Assembly: GCF_022549355.1 (NCBI RefSeq)
Contig: NZ_JAKZGL010000011.1
Coordinates: 35,501-99,500 of the forward strand
DNA from: Acinetobacter sp. NIPH 2699
Lineage (GTDB): Bacteria > Pseudomonadota > Gammaproteobacteria > Pseudomonadales > Moraxellaceae
DNA length: 64,000 nucleotides
Direction: 5' to 3'
Notes under the pieces: generated by a model
The model's input: the letters and a program-made list of their open reading frames with translations, nothing else
Databases searched by the model: none
Told to the model about the DNA's origin: nothing
Made by a program: the position numbers and the translations under genes
Part shown: one piece after another, positions 1 to 8,847 of the stretch
Position numbering within the stretch: position 1 is the stretch's first letter
Layout: each line of letters begins with the position of its first letter

Positions 1-1
1 G

Positions 2-322
2 AAAGTGATCAAACAGTATAGTTCATTGTGGTTATATCTCGCGATTGTGGTGGATAATCTTGCTGCTGGTTTGGCTGGCGCAGCATTTATTGCCTTTTTA
101 TCTAGTTTAACCAGTGTGTCTTTTACCGCCGTTCAATATGCTATTTTTAGTTCTTTGATGACATTGACTCCGAAATTATTGGGTGGCTATTCTGGCACGA
201 TGGTCAGCAATATGGGCTACCCGAATTTCTTTTTAATGACAACTTTGATTGGTGTTCCAATCTTAATCCTCGTGGTTTGGGTTGCAAGATTGCTGAAACA
301 GCATGAAGCCTCAAGCAAGTAA
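2..322 (+). CDS. AmpG-like MFS permease, C-terminal part (cut by window edge)
   Basis: The reading frame is open from base 2, so the start lies outside the window and only about 106 residues are present. The segment contains hydrophobic stretches typical of the last transmembrane helices of a major facilitator permease. The text around FTAVQYAIFSSLMTL and the following KLLGGYSG resembles the AmpG family, which imports anhydro-muropeptides during peptidoglycan recycling. A short basic tail follows the last helix. It is followed by a strong terminator hairpin. The family is likely, but the substrate cannot be settled from the fragment. Confidence 0.7.
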   Translation, partial: KVIKQYSSLWLYLAIVVDNLAAGLAGAAFIAFLSSLTSVSFTAVQYAIFSSLMTLTPKLLGGYSGTMVSNMGYPNFFLMTTLIGVPILILVVWVARLLKQHEASSK

Positions 323-327
323 AGTTA

Positions 328-360
328 AGAGAATGCCTAAGTGATTTAGGCATTCTCTCT
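328..360 (+). terminator. Intrinsic terminator after the AmpG-like gene
   Basis: A 13-bp inverted repeat, AGAGAATGCCTAA and its complement, is separated by a four-base loop just after the stop codon. The T-run is short, so termination strength is uncertain. Confidence 0.6.
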
Positions 361-477
361 GATTAAAACTTTTGGAACTTATCAAAAAGTTATGCAAATG
401 CAACTAGAATAGAGAGAAAATTGCATGTTTATGATTAAGAGGATACACTTCTAAGTAGACACTTTGGAGTATGAGTT

Positions 478-705
478 ATGCATGTTTCAACGAAAGAGTT
501 ACGTATTCAATCAGGTAAAATTATTCATCAAGTCCAGCATGGTCAAGAGGTCACTGTGACTTATCGAGGCAAAGCACTCGCAAAAATTGTACCGATTCAG
601 CAGCAAAAGCAGGACGATGATATTTTTGCCATGTGGCAACAGGATGAACATGTTTCAACTGTAGATGAAACTGTACGCGCAATGCGTCAAGGTCGACAGT
701 TTTGA
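478..705 (+). CDS. Phd/YefM-type antitoxin
   Basis: A 75-residue protein whose N-terminal half (VSTKELRIQSGKIIHQVQHGQ, then a short beta segment RGKALAKIVP) has the layout of Phd/YefM DNA-binding antitoxins. These neutralise a partner toxin and repress their own operon. The charged C-terminal half would wrap the toxin. The next gene is a PIN-domain protein overlapping this one by four bases, the usual antitoxin-first arrangement. The family call is firm; the exact subfamily is not. Confidence 0.82.
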   Translation: MHVSTKELRIQSGKIIHQVQHGQEVTVTYRGKALAKIVPIQQQKQDDDIFAMWQQDEHVSTVDETVRAMRQGRQF

Positions 706-1085
706 TTATTGATACCGATGTTCTGATTTGGTATTTACGAGGTAAAGTGGCTGCTAAAGAAGCGGTTGAAAGTAATATTCCATTTTCCATTTCTGCTGTG
801 ACTTATATGGAGTTGTTACAGGGAATGCGTAATAAGCAGGAAAGTTTACGTTTTCAAAGGGCTTTACATTACTGGAATATTCATATTATTCATATTGATC
901 AGGAAATTTCTGCACGTGCAATGTTTTATGTTCAAGAATATGCCTTAAGCCATTCAATGCAAATGGCTGATGCTTTAATTGCTGCAACAGCAATACATTT
1001 TGGTGAATCTTTACTGACTGCGAACGATAAACATTATAAATTTATCCCTAATATTGATCTGCACAAATTCATTCCTGAACCCTAG
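702..1085 (+). CDS. VapC-type PIN-domain toxin
   Basis: A 127-residue PIN-domain ribonuclease. Acidic metal-binding positions are visible: D near residue 4 (IIDTDVLIW), E near 38 (YMELLQG) and D near 89 (MADALIAATA), plus a later D in TANDKHY. VapC toxins cleave tRNA or rRNA when freed from the antitoxin. Translation most simply starts at the TTG at 702, overlapping the antitoxin stop, which implies coupling. The product is complete, so the pair is probably functional. Confidence 0.85.
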   Translation: MIIDTDVLIWYLRGKVAAKEAVESNIPFSISAVTYMELLQGMRNKQESLRFQRALHYWNIHIIHIDQEISARAMFYVQEYALSHSMQMADALIAATAIHFGESLLTANDKHYKFIPNIDLHKFIPEP

Positions 1086-1115
1086 TGAATGAATCTTTAT
1101 TTCGAGGAAACGATG

Positions 1116-1517
1116 ATGCGCATGTTACATACGATGCTACGTGTAGGTAATTTAGAACAATCTTTAAAGTTCTACACTGAGGTACTTGGTATGAAATTGC
1201 TACGCCAACGCGACTATGAAGAAGGGCGTTTTACCCTTGCTTTTGTCGGCTATGGTGATGAAGCAAACAACACAGTACTTGAACTCACCCATAACTGGGA
1301 TACTTCAAGTTATGAGCTGGGTAATGCTTATGGGCACATCGCGATTGGTGTAGAAGATGCCTATAAGGCATGTGAAGACATCAAAGCACGTGGTGGAAAA
1401 GTGGTACGTGAAGCAGGCCCGATGAAGGGTGGCGTGACGGTTATCGCTTTTGTTGAAGACCCAGATGGCTATAAGATTGAGTTGATTCAACAGGATCAAA
1501 ATGCACGTAACAATTAA
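1116..1517 (+). CDS. gloA: Lactoylglutathione lyase (glyoxalase I)
   Basis: Glyoxalase I isomerises the methylglyoxal-glutathione hemithioacetal to S-lactoylglutathione in the cytosol. The product has the typical start [20 protein letters not shown]. Metal ligands are visible: H5, E57 region (VLELTHNW), H near 75 (YGHIAIGV) and E near 123 (YKIELIQQ). At 133 residues it matches the family length. An upstream in-frame ATG exists at 1089, but the GAGGAA ribosome-binding site at about 1104 points to the ATGs at 1113 or 1116. Confidence 0.92.
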   Translation: MRMLHTMLRVGNLEQSLKFYTEVLGMKLLRQRDYEEGRFTLAFVGYGDEANNTVLELTHNWDTSSYELGNAYGHIAIGVEDAYKACEDIKARGGKVVREAGPMKGGVTVIAFVEDPDGYKIELIQQDQNARNN

Positions 1518-1656
1518 TCTTAATGGAGTTTAATCAGAAGATTTCTTATTTAAAACTCTAGCTTTATTTATATAGCCCAGTATGATGTGTCGATCAAATG
1601 GTCAACAATATCGTATTAGGCTTTATCGTAAATTAGTGGGTGAGTAGGAATAAGAT

Positions 1657-2625
1657 ATGTTCAAAATTTTGGCATTGGATCGCTTTACATTATTCTTGGT
1701 TGCGATGGTTGTACTTGCAACATTTTTACCAGTTTCAGGTCAAATTGCATCTTATTTTAATATTCTTACAACAGTCGCAATTGCCATACTCTTCTTTTTA
1801 CACGGTGCAAAGCTGTCACGTGAGGCTGTGGTTGAAGGCATGCTGCATTGGAAAATGCATGCTCTGGTCTTTGCATTTACCTTTCTACTTTTTCCTGCCA
1901 TCGGTCTCATGGCTCGACCGATCTTAGAACCTCTTTTAGGACAGCAGTTGTATTGGGGCTTTCTGTTTATGTGCTTTCTGCCTTCAACAGTACAATCTTC
2001 GATTGCTTTTACTTCGATGGCAAAGGGCAATGTCGCAGGTGCTGTGTGTAGTGCTTCATTCTCCAATATCATTGGTATGATCATTACACCTATTCTGGTC
2101 AGCTATTTTATTCTAGGGCAAAGCCAACATGGTTTTGATCCAACTCAGTCGATTATTCAAATCACACTGTTATTATTAGTTCCGTTTATATTAGGTCAAT
2201 TATTACGTCCTTATATTTTCCCTGCAATGCTCAAACGACCAAGTTTGGTCAAGGTATTTGATCAAGGCTCTATTTTAATGGTGGTTTATGGTGCGTTCAG
2301 TAGCGCTGTGGTCGCTGGACTATGGCAGCAAGTCAGTGGTTTAACCTTATTGTATTTAATCCTTGCATGCTCAGTCTTGCTCACCATCGTGATGCTATTG
2401 GCTTTGTATGTGCCGAAATGGCTTGGTTTCAATCAAGCGGACCAAGTGACGATTTTCTTTTGTAGTTCAAAGAAGACTCTGGCGAGTGGGGTTCCTATGG
2501 CGCAAATTCTATTTATTGGACAACCTTTAGGGATGATTGTTTTGCCAATTATGATTTTTCATCAAATCCAGCTAATGGTTTGTGGGATAATTGCTAATCA
2601 TTGGTCAAAAACAAGACAAGAATAA
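1657..2625 (+). CDS. Bile acid:sodium symporter-family transporter (YfeH-like)
   Basis: A 322-residue integral membrane protein with about ten hydrophobic segments. It carries the conserved stretches of the SBF-like family: FFLHGAKLSREAV early, FMCFLPSTVQSSIAFTSMAKGN mid-protein, and FFCSSKKTLASGVPMAQ late. Relatives are sodium-coupled organic anion transporters of mostly unknown substrate. It appears to be a single-gene unit between gloA and rpmE. The family call is firm; the substrate is unknown. Confidence 0.87.
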   Translation: MFKILALDRFTLFLVAMVVLATFLPVSGQIASYFNILTTVAIAILFFLHGAKLSREAVVEGMLHWKMHALVFAFTFLLFPAIGLMARPILEPLLGQQLYWGFLFMCFLPSTVQSSIAFTSMAKGNVAGAVCSASFSNIIGMIITPILVSYFILGQSQHGFDPTQSIIQITLLLLVPFILGQLLRPYIFPAMLKRPSLVKVFDQGSILMVVYGAFSSAVVAGLWQQVSGLTLLYLILACSVLLTIVMLLALYVPKWLGFNQADQVTIFFCSSKKTLASGVPMAQILFIGQPLGMIVLPIMIFHQIQLMVCGIIANHWSKTRQE

Positions 2626-2823
2626 TTCGCTAAATCTAATTTGTTGGCGTATAATGCTCGGCACTTGTTGGCTTTGCTCTGACCTTTAGAGTCTCGGTGA
2701 GTCAAAAGAAATGGTCTGTTGTGGTGTTGATCTGCAAGTGTAAAACACTTTGCTTTCCTCATATTGAGAGTGATCAATTGCGATAACAGCTTAAGCCTTT
2801 CTTACTAATTAGGAGCATCGAGC

Positions 2824-3048
2824 ATGCGCGCCGATATTCATCCAAAATACCAAACTTTAGTTGCTACTTGTTCATGTGGTAACGTTATCGAAACTAAATC
2901 TGCTTTAGGTAAAGAAACACTTTATCTAGACGTATGTTCAGCTTGCCACCCATTCTATACTGGTAAACAAAAGAATGTGGATACAGGCGGTCGTATCGAC
3001 AAATTCAAACAACGTTTTTCTGGTATGTCACGTTCTATCAAACGTTAA
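2824..3048 (+). CDS. rpmE: 50S ribosomal protein L31
   Basis: A 74-residue protein of the zinc-binding C+ type of L31. The cysteines are C16 and C18 (ATCSCGN) and the CSAC pair near residues 37-40, followed by [10 protein letters not shown]31 sits at the subunit interface in the central protuberance. The upstream 200 bases are non-coding, with a TATAAT box near 2650, and the gene is followed by a strong terminator. It appears to be monocistronic. Confidence 0.96.
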   Translation: MRADIHPKYQTLVATCSCGNVIETKSALGKETLYLDVCSACHPFYTGKQKNVDTGGRIDKFKQRFSGMSRSIKR

Positions 3049-3060
3049 TATCGAAAATGC

Positions 3061-3089
3061 AAAAAACGGGCAATATGCCCGTTTTTTTA
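3061..3089 (+). terminator. Intrinsic terminator after rpmE
   Basis: An AAACGGGC...GCCCGTTT stem with a short ATAT loop and a seven-base T-run, 13 bases after the rpmE stop. The A-run on the other side lets it also serve the converging minus-strand operon. Confidence 0.9.
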
Positions 3090-3154
3090 TGCTTATAAAT
3101 TAGATGAAAGGGCGTATTGCATACGCCCAATGACCATTTTCTTACATATTGTGT

Positions 3155-5245
3155 TTATTGATCTTGTACATCGGTTAAGCGATCAAGTTTCTTTTGAAAA
3201 TAATTACCTTGTAAGAAACGACTCTCTACATTCCACGCATTTGCAAATAAGTTCATATCATTTAATTCGGTTAAGAATATTTCAACAGGTTTTTGGGCAA
3301 TAAAGTGCAACACTTTTTCTTGTAAGGCGGTCATGTCTTTGTCTGATGCGAGCATTTTCGATAATGTTGGGTGGAAACTGACATATTGAGTGTCAATTTG
3401 CTGAAGAATCGTATCGCTATAAAGAGAATCACCAAAACCACGAATGGCCACTTCAGCTCCATACTGGCGGAGTAAAGCAATTTGCGGCTGCGCCTGTGAT
3501 AGGTTCTGTTGGAGTGCTTGCTCGGAGAACTGTAAAATGATTGGATGAGCTTGTTTACTTCCAATGATAGTTAATAATTTTGCAACCAATTCAGGAAGTT
3601 TTTTATCACTTAATAGAATGTGATGATTAAGATTGATAATCAGTTTTGCTTTTGGATATTGGGTAATGAAATTATGTAATTGTTTACATGCTTCTACTAA
3701 TATCCAGCGGTCTAATTGAACGGATAGTTCAGGATCATTTTTTAAGTCCGCAAGGTCACTTAAATCCTGCCATTGATTATTGTGTATAAAGCCACTGGAA
3801 ACCTCATAGGTGTGGGTATATTGATCTTGTTTATCATAGGTTTGTTGATATTTAAGATGAATATCACCTGTATCCAGCTTCTGTTTCAGCTCTTGTAATA
3901 GGCTGATTTGAACCGTTTTTGGAATATGTTCAGTGGTTAAACCAATATTGGTATCAATCTTCGGGGTGTTGAATACAGGTAGTGCCAGTAAGAATGCTTT
4001 AGAAAGTATACGTTCAAAATGGGCTTCATCTGGAATCTGTTTGGTCAGTTCGCAATAACCTAATTTTAAATGTAAAGGAAAGTTATATTGTTCCGTGACC
4101 AGCAATTGTGGCTTTTGCAAACCATTTAGACTAATCAATAACGAGTTCAATACCACTTTAGATTCTGCTTGGAATAAAGCCACATAAAGTGCAGTATCAA
4201 CTTGATATACAGGAACACTAACTTGTTCTTTAATAAAATTTGGAATATTAGAGAAATAAGCTTTTGTTGCGTGCCAATCCTTTTGGAAAACTTCATTTGG
4301 ACAGTTATTTAGACTAAACAACACCAGTGCATTGGCATTGGCTGGCTGATTTGCGAGTTGTCGATTAATTTGCTGCAACGCAGTAAATAAGCTCGAACCT
4401 TTTTCGGTTGGTGTTGTCGTTGGAGCTACGGCTACGGATTGATGTGTTGCTTCACACTCAATATTGAGTTGGATTTCATCTTCATTGCCAGAAGGGAGGA
4501 ATTCAACTTGTAGCGGATTATTTTGTATGATTGGATTCTGAGTGCGCAGCTCAAAACGTGCTTGTTCAAATTGTCCCTGTGAAATTTTCTTGAAACGTAA
4601 CTTAAACTGACTTAAATCTTCAGGTTGTAACACATCAAGAATAGGTAAACCAATAAGATCGTCTGCACTGTCAAAACCAAATAGCGTTGCATATTCGGCA
4701 TTTACTTCGATATGAATGCCTTCTTGTAAAATTGCAACGGCTTTGTGGCTTTCGGCAACGAGAGATTGAGCTTGGGTTTGAGCTGCTTCTAATTCACTGA
4801 GTAAACGATGTTCCGCTTGAACCAAACGGCTGTAGGAAAGGGTGCGAACGATGTCGATGTAGAACTTTTCTGGTGAGGCAAGGTCTAAAACGTCATAAAT
4901 GCCTTTATGAATATAAGTCTGATATTGCTCAGCTTTATAATCATCTGGCTCAAGTAATAAAACAGGTAAGCTTGGCTGTGCTGATGCTTGAATAAGAGAT
5001 AGCGTTTGTTCAATTTTCAGATCGTATGCACGCCCAAAAATCACAATATCCCAAGCCAAATTCAGTTGTTTTTCAAATGCTTTAAGATCATCAAGTAAGG
5101 TTGCTTGAATTTGATGGTCTTGAGCCGCAAATAATGCCGAAATTTGATTATACCGTAATTGGTTATCATCAATGATGAGTAAACGAGTTTCAGTCCGTTT
5201 TAGTTTTTTAGAGAGTAAAGAATTTCTCACTTCAATGCTTCCCAT
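3155..5245 (-). CDS. FimX-like protein: receiver, PAS, degenerate GGDEF and degenerate EAL domains
   Basis: A 696-residue multidomain protein. Residues about 20-130 look like a response-regulator receiver (RLLIIDDNQLRYNQ). Residues about 165-260 look like a PAS domain (NAEYATLFGFDSADDLIG). Then come a region without a recognisable GGDEF signature and a C-terminal EAL-like fold (LKYQQTY start, IINLNHHILL, VAIRGFGDSLYS). The EAL signature reads EVS and several metal-binding residues are absent, so it is probably a c-di-GMP receptor rather than a phosphodiesterase, as in FimX, which controls type IV pilus assembly. It overlaps the upstream PilZ-like gene by 19 bases, suggesting coupled translation. 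Confidence 0.75.
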   Translation of the reverse strand: MGSIEVRNSLLSKKLKRTETRLLIIDDNQLRYNQISALFAAQDHQIQATLLDDLKAFEKQLNLAWDIVIFGRAYDLKIEQTLSLIQASAQPSLPVLLLEPDDYKAEQYQTYIHKGIYDVLDLASPEKFYIDIVRTLSYSRLVQAEHRLLSELEAAQTQAQSLVAESHKAVAILQEGIHIEVNAEYATLFGFDSADDLIGLPILDVLQPEDLSQFKLRFKKISQGQFEQARFELRTQNPIIQNNPLQVEFLPSGNEDEIQLNIECEATHQSVAVAPTTTPTEKGSSLFTALQQINRQLANQPANANALVLFSLNNCPNEVFQKDWHATKAYFSNIPNFIKEQVSVPVYQVDTALYVALFQAESKVVLNSLLISLNGLQKPQLLVTEQYNFPLHLKLGYCELTKQIPDEAHFERILSKAFLLALPVFNTPKIDTNIGLTTEHIPKTVQISLLQELKQKLDTGDIHLKYQQTYDKQDQYTHTYEVSSGFIHNNQWQDLSDLADLKNDPELSVQLDRWILVEACKQLHNFITQYPKAKLIINLNHHILLSDKKLPELVAKLLTIIGSKQAHPIILQFSEQALQQNLSQAQPQIALLRQYGAEVAIRGFGDSLYSDTILQQIDTQYVSFHPTLSKMLASDKDMTALQEKVLHFIAQKPVEIFLTELNDMNLFANAWNVESRFLQGNYFQKKLDRLTDVQDQ

Positions 5246-6981
5246 AAGTCTTGATCAATTTTATCTAGATTTTTTTGTGCCATAAACTTACGGAGAACAG
5301 GCTGTTCTTCCTCATTCAGTAGTTCAAATTCAAATTGAACAAAACTTTGGGTAATTAGTTGTGCGTTTAATAAATACACTTTTACTTCCTCTTTCCCCAA
5401 TCTTAAATGAACAGCTTGGTGTTCCCGAAAAATTTGTGAACCTGGTAATATCAAAGTTGTTTTGGTTTCATCCAAATTTTGATTTTTTAATAAAAGCGCT
5501 GGATGATAATTACTGATATGTCGATCCGCTTGAATACGTGCCGCACACGGGAAAATTTCTTGTGCAAGCACTTCTAAACCCAATTCTAAACTTTTCTCAG
5601 TGGATTGTTTAATCCAGCGAATCACGCCACCACGCCAATGTCCATGCGAGGTTTCTTTAACGAGTATATATTCACCTGTTCTTAAGTTCCTGGGTGCATC
5701 CCCAGACCATTTAATACGATAACCATTAACGCTAATATCCAGTATATCTGCTTGATATACCGTTTTACTTTCACGGTTTAAACGCTGAATCGCAGACTCT
5801 TGGTTATCTGTTGTGTTCTTTTTATCCCAAGCTGACATGAACCTTGATTCATTCTGTAGCCCATAACTATGATCTAGAAATAATGTTTCTGAAAAGTTCT
5901 TCGCTTTGGACAGGTAAAAATGTGCGGTCAAAAGACCAAAACAAATATGTAGCTGAGCATTATATTCATAACGCTCATGGCGACGCTCCGCGATCGTTCC
6001 TAGAATTGTCTGCACATGAAATTTTAAAGCAGGGGTGAGATAGACTTTTTCGTTTTTGGACACATATTCCGCATTTTTATGTAGGGTTGCAGTGACATGA
6101 TCCAATAGGCTATGCGTACTAATAAAAATGTTCGGTAGAAAACCTGAACTTTGCTTTTTATTATAAATCGGTGGGTGATCTTTACTTGTGTCGACCACAT
6201 ATTTGGTTAAGTCTGTTTCTTTGGGTAGAATTTGAACCATCTTCGCCCAATCAAAACTACACTGGAACAGTGCTTGTATTTCAGATTGGCGTATTTGATT
6301 GGTATTAAAAATATCCATCAAAATGAGTTGGGCGTAAGCTTGAGAAATATTGCCCAATGAACTCGATGTGCCGTGAACTTGATCTAAGTTGGTATGGTGA
6401 TATCTATGTGTAACAGCGGCATCATAGAGTTGATGTGCGATGAGCCATTGTCCTGCAACGGGTTCACTATACAACATATGTTGTTGGTATAAGAGTTGGG
6501 TCAGTTGTTGTAAAGATTGGAAGGTTGCCAGTGTTCTTGCTGTCTGCAAATTCTTCTTTTGATTGAGTGCAAATATCGAGAACTTCTGCTGGTCTAGCTG
6601 TTCATTGCTACGACGAACAATATTGATATAAACCGCTGCAAAGTAGCAGCGTAATAGCATCGCGAGTTCAATGATATGCTCATTGCGATCAGAGCTAATC
6701 ACACCTTGATTGAAAAAATTCTTTTCTAAACTGCCTAAAACATTTTCGATGGTCGGGTGTAAGACTTGGACTAAGTCAAAACGCAAGGTTTCCGAACATT
6801 CTAACTCGCTGAGTTCTAATAAAGCGGCAAAGAGTGCTTTGGATGTATCGCCCAATTGCATGATGGATAAATTGGAAATCCATTCATTCAAACTTTTGGT
6901 GTTTGTGTCACAAAAACTCAGTTTGTCCCGTCTTAGTACAGTTGGAATTTGAAAAATATCCGAAAAAGCTGTGTTCATCAT
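5227..6981 (-). CDS. Large protein with C-terminal PilZ-like domain
   Basis: A protein of about 584 residues, mostly alpha-helical. A C-terminal segment (YQADILDISVNGYRIKW, then RTGEYILVKE and WRGGVIRWIK) resembles a PilZ-type c-di-GMP-binding fold. It lacks a clear RxxxR motif, so binding is uncertain. An open frame extends to 7044, inside epmB, but the paired ATGs at 6981 and 6978, just after the epmB stop, are more plausible. It lies between epmB and the FimX-like gene and probably works with the latter in c-di-GMP signalling or pilus function. Confidence 0.6.
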   Translation of the reverse strand: MMNTAFSDIFQIPTVLRRDKLSFCDTNTKSLNEWISNLSIMQLGDTSKALFAALLELSELECSETLRFDLVQVLHPTIENVLGSLEKNFFNQGVISSDRNEHIIELAMLLRCYFAAVYINIVRRSNEQLDQQKFSIFALNQKKNLQTARTLATFQSLQQLTQLLYQQHMLYSEPVAGQWLIAHQLYDAAVTHRYHHTNLDQVHGTSSSLGNISQAYAQLILMDIFNTNQIRQSEIQALFQCSFDWAKMVQILPKETDLTKYVVDTSKDHPPIYNKKQSSGFLPNIFISTHSLLDHVTATLHKNAEYVSKNEKVYLTPALKFHVQTILGTIAERRHERYEYNAQLHICFGLLTAHFYLSKAKNFSETLFLDHSYGLQNESRFMSAWDKKNTTDNQESAIQRLNRESKTVYQADILDISVNGYRIKWSGDAPRNLRTGEYILVKETSHGHWRGGVIRWIKQSTEKSLELGLEVLAQEIFPCAARIQADRHISNYHPALLLKNQNLDETKTTLILPGSQIFREHQAVHLRLGKEEVKVYLLNAQLITQSFVQFEFELLNEEEQPVLRKFMAQKNLDKIDQDLWEALK

Positions 6982-6994
6982 TGTGTTATCAATC

Positions 6995-8011
6995 TCAGAA
7001 TGTTTGAGCCCCAAAAAGCGGTGTTTTATTTTTTTCGCCCGCAATTTCCCTCACAAGTTTTGGAACTAAATATCCCGGTAAACTTGCTAATACATCACTG
7101 TATATATGGTCTATCTCTGAAGACCTTAAATCAAAATGTTGAGCACCTTTAACTTTATCTAAAACATGCAGGTAATACGGCATTACTCTTGCTTCAAATA
7201 AACGGCTACTCAACTCAGTCAACGTTTTTGCAGAATCATTCACACCTTTGAGTAAAACCGCCTGATTTAACACGGTGATATGATGCAATGATAACTGTAA
7301 TAACTTTGAGCAAGTGTAATCATCAAGCTCAGCTGCGTGATTTGAGTGTACCACTACTATTATGCGTAGCCTACTGTTTTTTAAAATAGAAATCAGCTCT
7401 TTATCGACACGGTTGGGGATAACAATCGGAACACGTGAATGAATTCTCAGTATTTTAATTTGAGGGAGAGATGCTAGACGTTCTAGCCATAAAGCGAGTT
7501 TTCGGTTGCTGAGGGTGAGTGGATCACCGCCACTTAAAATGACTTCATTGATCTTCGGATTTTGCTCAATGTACTGCTTAATATTTATCCAATCATCATT
7601 TTTAGGCAGATTTTCTTGATATGGAAAATGACGGCGAAAACAATAGCGACAGTGAATCGCACATGCCCCAGTGAGGGTAAGTAAAAAACGTGATTGGTAT
7701 TTGTGTAAAACGCCTGCCATTTGGTTGGCGGCTTCTTCACCTAATGGGTCGGTAACGAAGGCTGGATGTTCTTCAAGTTCTAAATGGTGTGGTAAAACTT
7801 GCAGTAATAACGGGTCTAAAGGATCGCCAATGTTCATTTTCCCGACGAATGCACGAGGAACACGTAATTTGAACTGCTCAGAGGCGAGGATAGCCCCAGA
7901 TAATAACTGTTCGGTAGATAGCTCAAGCAGATTTAACAGCTCTAAAGGATCGGTAATTAGATCACTGAGTTGTGATTGCCAGTTTTTCTCTTGATGTAAA
8001 TAGTTTATCAT
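6995..8011 (-). CDS. epmB: EF-P beta-lysylation protein (lysine 2,3-aminomutase-like radical SAM enzyme)
   Basis: A 338-residue radical SAM protein. The cluster motif is visible as CAIHCRYCF near residue 115, followed by RRHFPYQ, and later EVILSGGDPLTL and IPNRVDKEL, all typical of the KamA/EpmB group. EpmB isomerises alpha-lysine to beta-lysine for modification of elongation factor P. It lacks the C-terminal extension of true KamA. The gene is divergent from efp, its protein substrate, with an 86-base shared intergenic region. Confidence 0.93.
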   Translation of the reverse strand: MINYLHQEKNWQSQLSDLITDPLELLNLLELSTEQLLSGAILASEQFKLRVPRAFVGKMNIGDPLDPLLLQVLPHHLELEEHPAFVTDPLGEEAANQMAGVLHKYQSRFLLTLTGACAIHCRYCFRRHFPYQENLPKNDDWINIKQYIEQNPKINEVILSGGDPLTLSNRKLALWLERLASLPQIKILRIHSRVPIVIPNRVDKELISILKNSRLRIIVVVHSNHAAELDDYTCSKLLQLSLHHITVLNQAVLLKGVNDSAKTLTELSSRLFEARVMPYYLHVLDKVKGAQHFDLRSSEIDHIYSDVLASLPGYLVPKLVREIAGEKNKTPLFGAQTF

Positions 8012-8097
8012 GCCATACGTAAAAATAGTGTTAGCCGCAGCTGTGTGCCTAGTCTAGCATTAATAGATTTGAGTTTTAAGTTTGGAGTGCGCCTTTC

Positions 8098-8667
8098 ATG
8101 GCCTATTATTCTACAAATGATTTTAAAGCAGGCCTTAAGGTTATGCTTGATGGCAACCCATGTTCAATCATGGAAAATGAATATGTGAAACCAGGTAAAG
8201 GTCAAGCATTTAACCGCGTAAAATTGCGTAATTTACGTTCTGGTAAAGTATTAGAAAAAACGTTTAAGTCAGGTGACTCTTTGGAAGCGGCTGATATTGT
8301 AGAAGTTGAAATGGAATACCTCTACAACGATGGTGAACTATGGAATTTCATGGATCCTGTCTCTTTCGAGCAAATCGCTGCAGATAAAACTGCGATGGGT
8401 GATGCTGCGAAATGGTTAAAAGACGACTCAAATGAAAAATGTACCATTATGTTATTTAATGGCGTACCTTTAACCGTTAACCCACCTAACTTCGTAGTCC
8501 TTAAGATCATTGAAACTGATCCAGGTGTACGTGGTGATACTTCTGGCGGTGGTGGTAAACCTGCTAAATTAGAAACAGGTGCAGTGGTACGTGTTCCGTT
8601 ATTCGTACAGCAAGAAGAAAGCGTTCGTGTAGACACCCGTACTGGTGATTATTTAGAACGTGCATAA
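8098..8667 (+). CDS. efp: Elongation factor P
   Basis: A 189-residue EF-P of standard length, with an N-terminal KOW-like domain followed by two OB domains. EF-P binds the ribosome between the P and E sites and relieves stalling at polyproline stretches. The modified lysine sits in [10 protein letters not shown] at about residue 34, which matches the presence of epmB next door. The C-terminal signature ([14 protein letters not shown]) is complete. It is followed by a strong terminator. Confidence 0.97.
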   Translation: MAYYSTNDFKAGLKVMLDGNPCSIMENEYVKPGKGQAFNRVKLRNLRSGKVLEKTFKSGDSLEAADIVEVEMEYLYNDGELWNFMDPVSFEQIAADKTAMGDAAKWLKDDSNEKCTIMLFNGVPLTVNPPNFVVLKIIETDPGVRGDTSGGGGKPAKLETGAVVRVPLFVQQEESVRVDTRTGDYLERA

Positions 8668-8691
8668 TCGAATCTAACGATAAGATTATCT

Positions 8692-8720
8692 AAGGGATGA
8701 TGAAAATCATCCCTTTTTTT
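8692..8720 (+). terminator. Intrinsic terminator after efp
   Basis: AAGGGATGAT and its complement flank a four-base AGAA-type loop and are followed by seven Ts. Confidence 0.88.
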
Positions 8721-8847
8721 ATGCGAAAGTATTAGATAAATCATCTTTTAAAAACGATAAACTTACGAAGATATTTCCGAAGAGAAAATATAGGTATGGA
8801 AAGCCATGTAACAACTAACGAAAAGTTATGTATTTGAGAGGTTCTGA

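Noticed and set aside
1640..1927. 95-residue frame inside the SBF transporter gene
   Set aside because: It overlaps a clear membrane transporter in another frame and has no family-like sequence.
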